A stretch of 37,818 nt of DNA from an uncultured Muribaculaceae bacterium (GCA_902494515.1 CABUTS010000020.1:1-37818), one strand, 5' to 3'. Numbered from the stretch's first letter, positions 23,843 through 32,319 are shown. Numbers and translations: made by a program. The notes: a model not told the origin generated them from the letters alone.

Positions 23843-24538
23843 TTACTGGAGGGTACCCTGATTGGCCTGGTCGATCATCTGCTGGTTGGCGGTGATGTAG
23901 ATTTCGACACGGCGGTTCTGGGCACGGCCGGCGGCGGTGTCGTTGGAAGCTACGTAGTCAGCCATGGGGACACCCTGATAGCTCAGACGGGGCTGGGCGA
24001 TGCCGCTGTCGAGCAGGAATGTCTCAACTGCGAGGGCACGGCCGTTGGCAACCTTGGTGTTGGCAGCCATGGAACCGGTGTTGTCGGTGTAGCCGTAGAT
24101 CTGGACGTTGGTTTCGGGATTCTGCTTCAGCGAAGCGGCGAACTGGGCGAGCTCGGTCTGGGCGCTGGCGCTCAGGGTTGTGCCGTTGGTGGGGAAGAGG
24201 ATACCGCCGGGGAATGTAACCTTGATGGCAGCGAGGCCGTTCTGGTCCTGAACCTGCTCAACCTGAGCGTCTTTCAGCTGGGCCTGAAGTTCCTTGGCCT
24301 GCTTGTCCATGCGGTTGCCGATGAGAGCACCTGCACCTGCACCTACTGCCGAACCGATGGCTGCACCGATGCCTGCGCCTTTACCGCCCCCGATGAGGGC
24401 GCCGATACCTGCGCCGAGGGCGCCGCCGCCACCGCCGCCGATGAGGGCGCCTTTGCCGGTGTTGGACATCGAGTTACATCCGGTGAGTAGCATGCCGGCT
24501 GCCACCAGTCCTAAACAAAGAGTTTTTAAAGTTTTCAT
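23843..24538 (-). CDS. OmpA-family lipoprotein with glycine-zipper segment
   Basis: A 231-residue outer-membrane lipoprotein that probably links the envelope to peptidoglycan. The signal peptide ends in the lipobox LTGC with lipidated C21. Residues about 28-75 are a glycine-zipper-rich stretch (ALIGGGGGGALGAGIGALIG and similar), a membrane-associated pattern. An OmpA C-terminal domain covers about 105-222, with VQIYGYTDNTGSM and AQNRRVEIYI, including the Asp and Arg expected for diaminopimelate binding. The architecture resembles E. coli YiaD. A good promoter lies about 130 nt upstream, giving a long leader that contains GGATTATTCC and GATTATCC, related to the array downstream of the gene. 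Confidence 0.93.
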   Translation of the reverse strand: MKTLKTLCLGLVAAGMLLTGCNSMSNTGKGALIGGGGGGALGAGIGALIGGGKGAGIGAAIGSAVGAGAGALIGNRMDKQAKELQAQLKDAQVEQVQDQNGLAAIKVTFPGGILFPTNGTTLSASAQTELAQFAASLKQNPETNVQIYGYTDNTGSMAANTKVANGRALAVETFLLDSGIAQPRLSYQGVPMADYVASNDTAAGRAQNRRVEIYITANQQMIDQANQGTLQ

Positions 24539-24669
24539 TGTCGGAATTATTTAATGTGAATTATTTCGGTTATAATTTAGACCGGGGTGACATCAAAAGG
24601 ATTATTCCGGGGATTATCCTTTCTGTAAGTTATAAACAAACCTGACGGGGTGTTTGTCGATTTAAATTG

Positions 24670-24702
24670 CAAAGTTAACAACTTTTTATTAATATTTACA
24701 AT
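24670..24702 (-). promoter_or_regulatory. Promoter of the OmpA-family lipoprotein
   Basis: On the minus strand TAACTTTG (24670-24677) fits TAnnTTTG, with ATTG (24699-24702) about 21 nt upstream. Start near 24663 gives a leader of about 125 nt. That leader holds an inverted repeat AAGGAT...ATCCTT around 24597-24621. Confidence 0.65.
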
Positions 24703-24715
24703 ATACGTCGGAAAA

Positions 24716-24747
24716 TTTGGAAAAAACAACCAAGTTAACTAACTTTG
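24716..24747 (+). promoter_or_regulatory. Promoter of the DUF5606 gene
   Basis: TTTG (24716-24719) and TAACTTTG (24740-24747) are separated by exactly 20 nt. Predicted start near 24754 gives a leader of about 120 nt and rules out any start codon before that point. Confidence 0.75.
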
Positions 24748-24826
24748 TAGTCACAACGGCGTTAATATTACATCAGTTGGCGCGGTATATGCCCTGCCGG
24801 CAACGCCAAATCATCGCGATTTCAAT

Positions 24827-24866
24827 AACTTTACAATATCATAAACAACTTTACAATATCATAAAG
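24827..24866 (+). repeat. 20-nt tandem duplication in the DUF5606 leader
   Basis: AACTTTACAATATCATAAA is present at 24827-24845 and 24847-24865, perfect copies at a 20-nt period, ending 7 nt before the ATG at 24873. Confidence 0.92.
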
Positions 24867-24872
24867 GATATC

Positions 24873-25331
24873 ATGCTTAAGAAAATTCTTTCCATTTCGG
24901 GTAAGCCCGGACTGTTCCGTCTGGTTAACCGTGGCAAAAATATGCTGATCGTAGAAAATCTCGCAACAGGCCGCCGTACCCCCGCCTACGCCTCCGACAA
25001 GGTTGTTTCGCTCGGCGATATCTCCATCTACACTACCGCTGACGAGGATGCTCCCCTTTACGACGTCCTCGAGAAGGTCAAGGAAGCCAACAACGGCGAA
25101 CAGATCGACGTGAAGGCTCTGGGCGACGACGCTGCCGTGCGCGCTTACTTCAAGACCATTCTTCCCGACTTCGACGAAGACCGCGTCTACACCACCGACA
25201 TCCGCAAGCTCTTCTCGTGGTACAACCAGCTGGTTGCCGCCGGAGTCAAGGACTTCAAGGAGAAGGAACTTGCTCAGGACCAGGCTGCTGAAGCTGCCGA
25301 GAAGGCCGACGAGGCCCAGACGGCCAAGTAA
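24873..25331 (+). CDS. DUF5606 domain protein
   Basis: A 152-residue cytoplasmic protein starting MLKKILSISGKPGLFRLVNR and continuing KNMLIVENLATGRRTPAYAS and VVSLGDISIYT, the highly conserved N-terminus of DUF5606 found across Bacteroidota. The family's function is not known; the small beta-rich N-terminal domain looks like a ligand- or RNA-binding barrel, but that is inference. The C-terminal 30 residues are an acidic Ala/Glu/Lys helix (KEKELAQDQAAEAAEKADEA) that may be flexible. The start follows the promoter logic: the frame is open to 24717, but that part overlaps the promoter. Confidence 0.9.
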   Translation: MLKKILSISGKPGLFRLVNRGKNMLIVENLATGRRTPAYASDKVVSLGDISIYTTADEDAPLYDVLEKVKEANNGEQIDVKALGDDAAVRAYFKTILPDFDEDRVYTTDIRKLFSWYNQLVAAGVKDFKEKELAQDQAAEAAEKADEAQTAK

Positions 25332-25354
25332 TCAGGCCTCTGACTGTCCCTCGG

Positions 25355-25382
25355 AATCCTGATGGACCTGTACGGCAGGATT
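25355..25382 (+). terminator. Hairpin between DUF5606 gene and aquaporin
   Basis: AATCCTG (25355-25361) pairs with CAGGATT (25376-25382) around 14 nt. There is no immediate U-run, so it is a weak terminator or attenuator candidate. Confidence 0.35.
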
Positions 25383-25422
25383 AAGCCAGAATTCTTTTCG
25401 TCCACACTTTAATTTTTTGCTT

Positions 25423-26130
25423 ATGAACAAATATTTTGCAGAAGCTGTCGGCACCATGTTCCTCGTGCTGCTGGCTTGCGGCAGTGCAGTACTTGCCGGC
25501 CCCTCCATCGGTGTCCTCGGCATCGGCTTGTGTTTTGGCCTCGTCCTCGTGTGTCTGTGTTATTGCTTGGGCAACATCTCCGGATGCCATGTCAACCCCG
25601 CAGTGTCGCTTGGCGTCTTTCTCTCCGGCCGTATGAGCGGCAAGGAATGCGTGGGCTACATCATCTCGCAGCTCATCGGTGCTGCTGTCGGCGCCGGGTT
25701 CCTCTTTGCCCTGACCAAGATGGGCATCGTTGACCTCTTCAAGTTCGGCGGCACAACCGAAGCCTCCGGCTCCTTCCTCGCCACCAACGTGCTGCAGCCC
25801 GGTGCAACCTCCGCCATGGCTCTGCTGGTTGAAGCCCTCTTCACCTTCTTCTTCGTGCTTGTTGTTCTCGGCGCTACCGACGAAAAGAAAGGCTTCGGCA
25901 AATTCGCCGGCCTCGCTATCGGTCTGGCTCTCGGTCTGGTGAACATCGTCGGAATCCCCGTAGATAACTGCTCGGTGAACCCCGCCCGTTCCTTCGGTCC
26001 TGCCCTCTTCGATCCCACAGCATGGGGAGATTTCTGGATTATGGTAGTCGGTCCCGTAGTCGGCGCTATCCTCGCAGCCCTCTGCTGGAAAGCCATCGCC
26101 GGCCGCAACCCCAAATCCGTGGTTGAATAA
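25423..26130 (+). CDS. Aquaporin (MIP family), AqpZ-like with altered pore filter
   Basis: A 235-residue inner-membrane channel with six helices and two NPA half-helices: GCHVNPAVSLG (N58-A60) and CSVNPARSFGP (N186-R189). Overall similarity is to E. coli AqpZ, a water channel. Aligning the pore filter, F38 and R189 are kept. The conserved histidine is N174 (in LVNIVGIPVDN) and the threonine is C183, as in human AQP1 for the cysteine only. Loss of the histidine would widen the filter, so transport of water, glycerol, ammonia or other small solutes are all possible. The ATG at 25423 is used because the only earlier in-frame start is a TTG six nucleotides upstream. Confidence 0.92.
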   Translation: MNKYFAEAVGTMFLVLLACGSAVLAGPSIGVLGIGLCFGLVLVCLCYCLGNISGCHVNPAVSLGVFLSGRMSGKECVGYIISQLIGAAVGAGFLFALTKMGIVDLFKFGGTTEASGSFLATNVLQPGATSAMALLVEALFTFFFVLVVLGATDEKKGFGKFAGLAIGLALGLVNIVGIPVDNCSVNPARSFGPALFDPTAWGDFWIMVVGPVVGAILAALCWKAIAGRNPKSVVE

Positions 26131-26199
26131 TCAGACCGACCAACCGTCAGACTGTAAGATATAAAAGACTTTACCGACCTCCGAGGTCCTCATAAAATT

Positions 26200-26238
26200 C
26201 GCGGACGCCATTCTTTCAACAGCGGCGTCCGCGTTTTT
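26200..26238 (+). terminator. Strong terminator after aquaporin
   Basis: CGCGGACGCC (26200-26209) pairs perfectly with GGCGTCCGCG (26224-26233), loop 14 nt, followed by TTTTT. A palindrome AGCTGATATCAGCT right after it may help stop the converging TolC-operon transcript. Confidence 0.88.
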
Positions 26239-26288
26239 CAGCTGATATCAGCTTAAAATGGTAAATTGTGTATGGAAAAACTCAGTCG

Positions 26289-27593
26289 TTACAGCGTGTG
26301 GGACTCGTAGTACTTGAGAATGCGGTAGCGGAGAAGGTATTCGTAGCGCGACTGGATGCGGGATACCTGCACTCGGAACAGGTTGTTTTTGGCCTGCTCG
26401 AACTCTGTGGGGGTGGCGCGGCCGAGGTCGTATTTCTCTTTTACGGCATCGAAACTCAGCTGGGTCTTTTCGAGGGTAATACCGGAGGTCTGGTAGCGGT
26501 CGCGGGCACCGGTGGCCTGGGTGTATGCCAGCTGAATCGACTGATACAGAGTGCTTTCGCGGCGTTCAAGCTCGAGGCTGGCAGCGGTCTGCTGCAGGCG
26601 GGCGCGGTGAACGGCATTGCGGGTACTGAAGCCGTCGAAGATAGGCACGGAGAGGCGAAACCCGAGGTATGTCGAGAAGTTGTTGCGCATCTGGGTGCCG
26701 AAGTTGTCGCTGTCCATGCCCGAAACGGTGTAGTAGTTCGACCCGATCGAGGCGCTGAAGCTGAGTTTGGGAATCCAGCCGGTCTTGGCGAGCGAAACAT
26801 TGTCGCCGGCGACCGCGACACCCTGTTTTGCCGAGAGAATCGAGCTGCTGATGGCGCGGGCACGGCTGTAAACCACGTCAGGCCCGGGAATCAGCGGTTC
26901 CTCTTCGTCGAGGGGGAGCACGTCGAAATTGTCGGCGGTCGGGAGCTGCAGGAGGTTCGCGAGGTTCACCAGCGCCACGTACACGTCGTTCTGGGCGGTG
27001 ACAACCTGCAGATGGTCCTGAGCCTGCTGTGATTCGGCGTCGTAGAGCGATGCCTCGGCTACTTTCCCGGCGTCGACGAGAGCCTGCTGCCGTTCAACCT
27101 CGTAGGTGGAGTATTCGAGCTGGCTTTTGGCGCTCTCGAGCACCTCTTTGGAGTAAAGCACCTGGAGGTACTGCGCGATGATGTTGAGAGTCACATCTTC
27201 TTTAGCCGCTTCATGTTCAAGCAGATAGCGGCGATACTGACCGCGGGCTACCTTCAGCTGACGCACGTCGCTGAGGCCCTGGAACAGCGGGAGCGACAGG
27301 CCTACGCCCCAGTTGAAGTTCGAGGTGTTGCGGTTGGCGTAGGTGTTCTCGGCGGTCAGACCGCGGCCGAAGCTGAAGCTCTGGTCGGCCGAACCGGTGA
27401 CGGTCGGGAGAAAAGCGTCCTTGGCGGAGGTGACGTCGACTTCGGCTTGGTCAATCTGGTTGAGGGCGCTCTTGATGGAGATGTTGTTGGCGAGGGCGTA
27501 GTCGACGCACTGCTGCAGCGACCAGGGCTCGTCGGCCAGCATTGCGGCGCCCCCGAGGAGGGCGGCAAGAGCGGCTGTGAATATTCTGTTCAT
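26289..27593 (-). CDS. TolC-family outer-membrane efflux protein
   Basis: A 434-residue outer-membrane channel that would form the exit duct of the ABC exporter encoded upstream. It has a signal peptide (AALAALLGGAAMLA), then WSLQQCVDYALANNISIKSA, the usual opening of the TolC repeat. Two structural repeats follow, with long coiled-coil helices: NVSLAKTGWIPKLSFSASIG in the second and many Gln/Ala heptads. No lipobox is present. It is the last gene of the operon, 59 nt after the adaptor. A plausible terminator region lies at 26200-26250. Confidence 0.93.
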   Translation of the reverse strand: MNRIFTAALAALLGGAAMLADEPWSLQQCVDYALANNISIKSALNQIDQAEVDVTSAKDAFLPTVTGSADQSFSFGRGLTAENTYANRNTSNFNWGVGLSLPLFQGLSDVRQLKVARGQYRRYLLEHEAAKEDVTLNIIAQYLQVLYSKEVLESAKSQLEYSTYEVERQQALVDAGKVAEASLYDAESQQAQDHLQVVTAQNDVYVALVNLANLLQLPTADNFDVLPLDEEEPLIPGPDVVYSRARAISSSILSAKQGVAVAGDNVSLAKTGWIPKLSFSASIGSNYYTVSGMDSDNFGTQMRNNFSTYLGFRLSVPIFDGFSTRNAVHRARLQQTAASLELERRESTLYQSIQLAYTQATGARDRYQTSGITLEKTQLSFDAVKEKYDLGRATPTEFEQAKNNLFRVQVSRIQSRYEYLLRYRILKYYESHTL

Positions 27594-27652
27594 GCTAATT
27601 TCGTGTTAAAATCATTTGCCGGAGGCAGGATTAAGTCAATTGCCCGAGTTTC

Positions 27653-28774
27653 TTACATGCCGGGACCGGCAGCCTTGTTGTCCTGCTTGTTGCCGCGGAG
27701 CTGGGTTTCGAGGGTGATGGTTTCGGGCGTGAGGAGCTGCACGTCAAGTCCGTTGGAGATGCCGGTGGTGATGTTCACCCGGTCGAAGGCCTGAGGCTCC
27801 GCGGTTTTCAGCACATATACGAAGGCGGAGTCGTTGGCGTACTCAATGACGCGCTCGGGGATGGCGATGACATCCTCGGCTTTCTCGAGGATAACGGTGG
27901 CGTTGGCGCTGTAGCCGGCGCGGAACTTCGAGGTGTCGGCGTTGGTGATGGCGGCTTTCACTTCAAAGGTGTTGGCGCCGTTGTCGTCTGCGGCGATAGG
28001 TGAAATTTTCTCGATTACAGCCTGATAGTCAGTACCCTGGATGGCTCCGACGGAGATGCGCATATTCATCCCCTCCGACAGCAGGTCGACCTCGGTTTCG
28101 TCGATTTTGCCCTTGAAGATGATGTCGTTCATGTCGGCGATATTGGCGATGGTCGTGCCGTCGTTGAAGGTGTTCGACTGAATCACGGAGCTACCGACCT
28201 TCACGGGCACCTCGAGCACCAGACCGGTTACCGTGGCGCGGACCAGGGTGTTGGAACCCTGCGAGTCGTAGGCCGAAACACCGTCGCGCACGATGCGCAG
28301 CTGGTCGTTGGCCTGCTCGAGTTCCTGCTTTGCCTGCATGTAGGAGGCGAAGTCTGTTTCATATTTCTCGCGGCTCTCGTATTTCTTCTCGTAAAGCGCC
28401 TTGGTGCGAAGATAGGTTGCTTCGGCTTGTTCGAGGTTGATTTTGGCAACACGGATGCGGTTCTCGGCCGAGGAAAGCTGGGTGGCTTCGGGGATAACCT
28501 TGATTTTGGCGATGACATCGCCGTTGTTCACATGGTCGCCCGGTTCGACGAGGATTTCGGAGATGATGCCGGAAATCTGGGGCTTGATTTCGATTTCGTC
28601 GCGGGGTTCGATGCTGCCGGTGAGCACCGTGGTGCGCTCCACGGTCATTTTCTGTGGATTCACCAGTTCGTAGGTTACTTCTTTCCCTCGGGAATTGATG
28701 TAAAGGTAAACGAAAGTGCCCACGAAAATCAGGGCGACGATAATCCACATCAGGATTTTGAAAAACTTCTTCAT
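27653..28774 (-). CDS. Periplasmic adaptor (MacA/HlyD-like)
   Basis: A 373-residue membrane-fusion protein that bridges the inner-membrane ABC permease and TolC. An N-terminal membrane anchor (ILMWIIVALIFVGTFVYLYI) is followed by a barrel-sandwich half (IKPQISGIISEILVEPGDHV) and a coiled-coil hairpin (about residues 95-155, rich in Glu, Lys and Gln). The second lipoyl half comes next (LVRATVTGLVLEVPVKVGSS), then the beta-barrel and a membrane-proximal domain. This is the standard order for MacA-like adaptors. It lies 27 nt after the permease and 59 nt before tolC. Confidence 0.93.
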   Translation of the reverse strand: MKKFFKILMWIIVALIFVGTFVYLYINSRGKEVTYELVNPQKMTVERTTVLTGSIEPRDEIEIKPQISGIISEILVEPGDHVNNGDVIAKIKVIPEATQLSSAENRIRVAKINLEQAEATYLRTKALYEKKYESREKYETDFASYMQAKQELEQANDQLRIVRDGVSAYDSQGSNTLVRATVTGLVLEVPVKVGSSVIQSNTFNDGTTIANIADMNDIIFKGKIDETEVDLLSEGMNMRISVGAIQGTDYQAVIEKISPIAADDNGANTFEVKAAITNADTSKFRAGYSANATVILEKAEDVIAIPERVIEYANDSAFVYVLKTAEPQAFDRVNITTGISNGLDVQLLTPETITLETQLRGNKQDNKAAGPGM

Positions 28775-28801
28775 AGAGGTATGGTGCGGTTGTTTTGTTT
28801 C

Positions 28802-30049
28802 TTATTTGTCGTTGAGGGCTTCGATGGGCTTGATTCTCATGGCTTTGATCGAGGGGATGAGACCCGCCAAGGTGCCGAGCACGCCGAAGAGCAGCATGAT
28901 GGCTCCGGCTTGCGCGAGATTCATCTGGAAGTGCGGGGTCGACACTTCGTTGGTGGTCAGCACCGTGGCCACGGCCAGGGCGATGCAGGCCAGAGTGATG
29001 CCCGCCAGGCCGGCGATGGCTGTCAGTGTGACACCCTCGGAGAGAATCTGCACTATGATGTCGGAGGGTTTGGCCCCAATGGCGCGGCGGATGCCGATCT
29101 CCTGGGTGCGCTCCTTCACTATGACCCACATGATGTTGCCGATGCCGATAATGCCGGCGATCAGGGTCGACAGACCTATGAACAGCGCCAGAAAGGAGAT
29201 GCCGACAAACAGGGTGTCGACCTTGGCGAATTCCTCGGAGATATTCATGTAGAACATTGCGCTGTTGTCCTCGGGAGCGATGTCGTGGCGCGAGTAGATG
29301 GTGTGGCGGATCTTAGGCTCGAGCTCGGTGAAGTCGGCGGTGCTGCGGCCTACCATCATCAACTGGTCAACCTTGTCGCCGCGGTTGAAGGAGTTCTGGA
29401 ATGTCGACATCGGTATGATGACCACGTTGTCGATCCGGTCGCCCATTGAGATTTCGCTCGACTGCGATGCCACGCCGACAACGGTGTAGGTGACGCCGTT
29501 GATCTGAATCTCGCGGCCGGTCGGATCCGGAACTCCGGGGTAAAGTTCGCCGGCTACTTTCTGGCCGACGACGGCAACCTTGCGCATAAAGCGGTTGTCG
29601 GCATCGTTGATGAAACGCCCCGCGTCGATGTCAGGGAGCATCACGTCGGTGAAATCCTGGGTGGTGCCCCACATCTGACCGGAGTATGTGTACTTGCCGT
29701 TGCGGAAACTTCCCTGGTTATATGAAACGGGAGCCACGGTTTTCAGCTCGGGGATGAGCTGGCGGAGTCGTTCGAGGTCGGTGACATCGAACTGCCAGCG
29801 GCGGGCTTTTGCGTGCCCATTGTATGGCATTGTGGTGCGTCCGGGGAAAAGAATGGCGGAGTTTGTTGCGAAGCCGGCGAAGTTGCGGCGCAGCAGGTCC
29901 TCGGCGCCGCGGGCTCCCCCCATCAGCACCGCGAGCATGAACACGCCCCAGAAAATACCGAAGGCCGTCAGGAATGTGCGCGTCTTGTTGCGGGCGAGCG
30001 TAGCTCCGATTTCCTTCCAGTTGTCTATGTCGAAAAGTGGTGTCTTCAT
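28802..30049 (-). CDS. MacB-like ABC permease, second copy
   Basis: A 415-residue inner-membrane protein: one N-terminal helix (TFLTAFGIFWGVFMLAVLMG), a periplasmic MacB core of about 220 residues, then the FtsX domain with three helices. The mechanotransmission signature IVKERTQEIGIRRAIGAKPSDI is clear and the C-terminus ends PIEALNDK. The start ATG at 30049 lies 7 nt after the stop of the first permease; an in-frame ATG at 30079 would overlap it. It is clearly a paralogue of the neighbouring permease, and the two probably form a heterodimer with one shared ATPase dimer. Confidence 0.92.
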   Translation of the reverse strand: MKTPLFDIDNWKEIGATLARNKTRTFLTAFGIFWGVFMLAVLMGGARGAEDLLRRNFAGFATNSAILFPGRTTMPYNGHAKARRWQFDVTDLERLRQLIPELKTVAPVSYNQGSFRNGKYTYSGQMWGTTQDFTDVMLPDIDAGRFINDADNRFMRKVAVVGQKVAGELYPGVPDPTGREIQINGVTYTVVGVASQSSEISMGDRIDNVVIIPMSTFQNSFNRGDKVDQLMMVGRSTADFTELEPKIRHTIYSRHDIAPEDNSAMFYMNISEEFAKVDTLFVGISFLALFIGLSTLIAGIIGIGNIMWVIVKERTQEIGIRRAIGAKPSDIIVQILSEGVTLTAIAGLAGITLACIALAVATVLTTNEVSTPHFQMNLAQAGAIMLLFGVLGTLAGLIPSIKAMRIKPIEALNDK

Positions 30050-30056
30050 CTTTTTA

Positions 30057-31274
30057 TTATTCGTCGCGGAGAGCTTCAACGGGTTTGACTTTCAGGGCTT
30101 TGAGCGCGGGGAAAAGTCCGGCGAGCGCTCCGGAGGCAATCAGCACCATCGTAACCTGGAAAGCCAGGCCGAGGTCAACCTTCATCGATGCCGTCATTTC
30201 ATCGCCAATACTTCGAATTACAGCCACGAGCACCGTGCCCAGCACTATGCCGATGTAGCCGAAGAGGGTGGTGATGACGATGGATTCCGTGAGGATCTGA
30301 ACCAGGATGTTGCGCGGCTTGGCGCCGATGGCGCGGCGGATGCCGATTTCGTGGGTACGTTCCTTGACGGACACGAACATTATGTTGCTGATGCCGATGA
30401 TGCCGCTGAGCAGGGTCAGCAGACCGAGAATCCAGACCGAAAGGCCGAGGATGTTCATACCCCCCTGCACGGTGAGGTTCTGCTTCACGGCGTTCCAGAT
30501 CCACACGGCCGATTCGTCCTGCGGCGAGAACTCGTGGGTCGCAGCCATTGTGCCGCGGAGGTTATCTTCGATGTCGGTGGCTTCATCTTCGGTGGACACA
30601 CCCTTGAGCACCAGCGTCATCTGTCCGACGTTATCTTTGTCGTTGGTCAGCGAGCGGGCCGTGGTGTACGGAATGTAGATGTTGCGGCGCCATTTGTCGC
30701 CGTATACTCCGACGACCAGAAACGAAAGGCTCTGGATTGTGACACGCGAGCCGAGTGCCTTGCTTCCGTCGGGCGGAAAGAGCTGCTCGGCGTAGGTCTG
30801 CGGAAGCACAACCACTTTGGCCAGCTTCTTCATGTCGTCGTCGTTGATGAAGCGGCCTTGCTTCATCTCCAGCCGCTCAAGCCCGAGGGCCGAGGGATAA
30901 ACACCCTGATAACCGGCCTGAACATAGGTGGTCGGGGTGCTGACCTGCGAGGATGTCCCGTAAATCTGCGACACGACGGCCTTGACATCCTTGGAGTGGG
31001 TCTGTTCGATAGCGTCGATGTCGCGGTTCTTCAGGCTGATATTGCGTCCTTCGCGGTAACCGGCGTAGGGTTTGGTGGTCACGCCGCCCCAGACCATGAT
31101 TTTCTGGTTGTCGTCGTTCATCATGTTGGTGCGGAAATCGTCGATGACGCCGTTTGCCGCGCTCACCAGGGTGATGAGCATGAAGATACCCCACGCCACG
31201 GCCAGTCCGGTCAGCGCTGTGCGCAGCTTGTTGTGGCTCAGCGTCTGAAGTATTTCGTTGGCTAAATCAAACAT
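30057..31274 (-). CDS. MacB-like ABC permease, first copy
   Basis: A 405-residue inner-membrane protein with the same build as its downstream paralogue: an N-terminal helix (TALTGLAVAWGIFMLITLVS), a MacB periplasmic domain and a C-terminal FtsX domain with SVKERTHEIGIRRAIGAKPRN. It ends VKPVEALRDE. The ATG overlaps the ATPase stop by 8 nt (ATGTTTGA), which implies translational coupling. Unlike E. coli MacB, the ATPase is a separate protein. Confidence 0.94.
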   Translation of the reverse strand: MFDLANEILQTLSHNKLRTALTGLAVAWGIFMLITLVSAANGVIDDFRTNMMNDDNQKIMVWGGVTTKPYAGYREGRNISLKNRDIDAIEQTHSKDVKAVVSQIYGTSSQVSTPTTYVQAGYQGVYPSALGLERLEMKQGRFINDDDMKKLAKVVVLPQTYAEQLFPPDGSKALGSRVTIQSLSFLVVGVYGDKWRRNIYIPYTTARSLTNDKDNVGQMTLVLKGVSTEDEATDIEDNLRGTMAATHEFSPQDESAVWIWNAVKQNLTVQGGMNILGLSVWILGLLTLLSGIIGISNIMFVSVKERTHEIGIRRAIGAKPRNILVQILTESIVITTLFGYIGIVLGTVLVAVIRSIGDEMTASMKVDLGLAFQVTMVLIASGALAGLFPALKALKVKPVEALRDE

Positions 31275-32022
31275 TGGCGGCGGGGATGTTGGCAGTGATG
31301 TCCGCTGCGGAGTTGGCAGGAATATCTGCTGCGGAGTTTATATCGGTCACGATTTTGTTGTCGGGGACAATCATACCGTCGGAGATACGGATGATGCGGT
31401 CGCATTGCTGTCCTACTCCGGGGTCGTGGGTTACGATTACAATGGTTTTCCCCTCCTCGCGGTTGAGCTTGCGGAAGAGCTCCATCACGTCGCGCGACGT
31501 CGTGGAGTCGAGGGCGCCGGTCGGCTCGTCGGCCAGGATTATCGACGGGTTGGTGATCATTGCGCGGGCGATGGCTACGCGCTGCTTCTGGCCGCCGGAG
31601 AGTTCGCCGGGGAGATGGTGGGCGCGGTCGGTCAGCCCCATTTTCTCGAGCTGCTCCATCGCCATCATGTTGCGTTTGCGGCGCGAAACTCCCTGATAAA
31701 AGAGCGGGAGCGCCACGTTCTCTTTGGCGTCCTTATAATTAATGAGGTTGAACGACTGGAACACGAACCCGATCATACGGTTGCGGTAGGTGGCGGCTTC
31801 GTTTTCCGAAAGGTTGCGGATCAGTTTGCCGTCGAGATAGTATTCGCCGGTGTCGTAGTTGTCGAGGATACCGAGGATGTTGAGGAGCGTTGACTTGCCC
31901 GAGCCCGAAGCGCCCATGATGGAGACCAGTTCGCCGCGGCCGACGTGCAGGTTGATGTCCTTGAGCACGTGCAGGGGCACTACGCCGGGGTATGTCTTGT
32001 TTATGTTCTTGAGAGTAATCAT
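31267..32022 (-). CDS. ABC transporter ATPase, MacB/LolD type
   Basis: A 251-residue ATPase that drives the exporter. Walker A is GASGSGKST, the Q-loop is FVFQSFNLI, the ABC signature is LSGGQKQRVAIARA, Walker B is IILADEPTGALD and the switch histidine is in IVTHDP. Length to residue about 225 is normal; beyond that is an unusual Ala/Asn-rich tail (SAADIPANSAADITAN) made by an in-frame 24-nt duplication next to the stop. The ATG at 32022 (MITLKNINKTYPGV) is preferred to one at 32058 because LKNI is the normal start of the fold. Substrates of such systems include macrolides, peptides and lipoproteins; none is fixed by sequence here. No TAnnTTTG promoter was found upstream. Confidence 0.95.
   Translation of the reverse strand: MITLKNINKTYPGVVPLHVLKDINLHVGRGELVSIMGASGSGKSTLLNILGILDNYDTGEYYLDGKLIRNLSENEAATYRNRMIGFVFQSFNLINYKDAKENVALPLFYQGVSRRKRNMMAMEQLEKMGLTDRAHHLPGELSGGQKQRVAIARAMITNPSIILADEPTGALDSTTSRDVMELFRKLNREEGKTIVIVTHDPGVGQQCDRIIRISDGMIVPDNKIVTDINSAADIPANSAADITANIPAANV
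31289..31336 (-). repeat. In-frame 24-nt tandem duplication at the ATPase C-terminus
   Basis: Two units (31289-31312, 31313-31336) share TTGGCAG and GCTGCGGAG on the plus strand, encoding SAADIPAN and SAADITAN on the minus strand. The array lies 20 nt before the stop codon. Confidence 0.85.
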
Positions 32023-32281
32023 TGCATTGCGAAATGTGAATCCTGTCGGAGGCCACAAGGCTGGTATTCAGATTCATGAATTGATTATGTAACTTAGACG
32101 CGCCTTAAACCCAAAAGGTTGCATCATTCGGCTGGAAATTTTACATTTTTTTTAATAAAAATTTGTCAACAAATTGTTCCTCAGGTCGATGGCGCGGGAA
32201 TCTCCGCAGCTGTCAGGTGACGCGGAGCAGCGAAATTTTGCTCATGCTGTTGCAAAGCAGTGAAAAATTTTTGCTCAGACT

Positions 32282-32313
32282 ATTGCAAAATTAAACGAAT
32301 TGTATTAATTTTG
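32282..32313 (+). promoter_or_regulatory. Promoter with no downstream protein gene
   Basis: TAATTTTG (32306-32313) is a perfect -7 element, and ATTG (32282-32285) lies 20 nt upstream. The predicted start is near 32320. No believable coding sequence follows on the plus strand before the terminator at 32657-32697, so the transcript seems non-coding. Confidence 0.65.
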
Positions 32314-32319
32314 CGTTAT

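Noticed and set aside
24717..24872. N-terminal extension of the DUF5606 protein
   Set aside because: It runs through the promoter and the 20-nt duplication; DUF5606 proteins start at MLKKIL.
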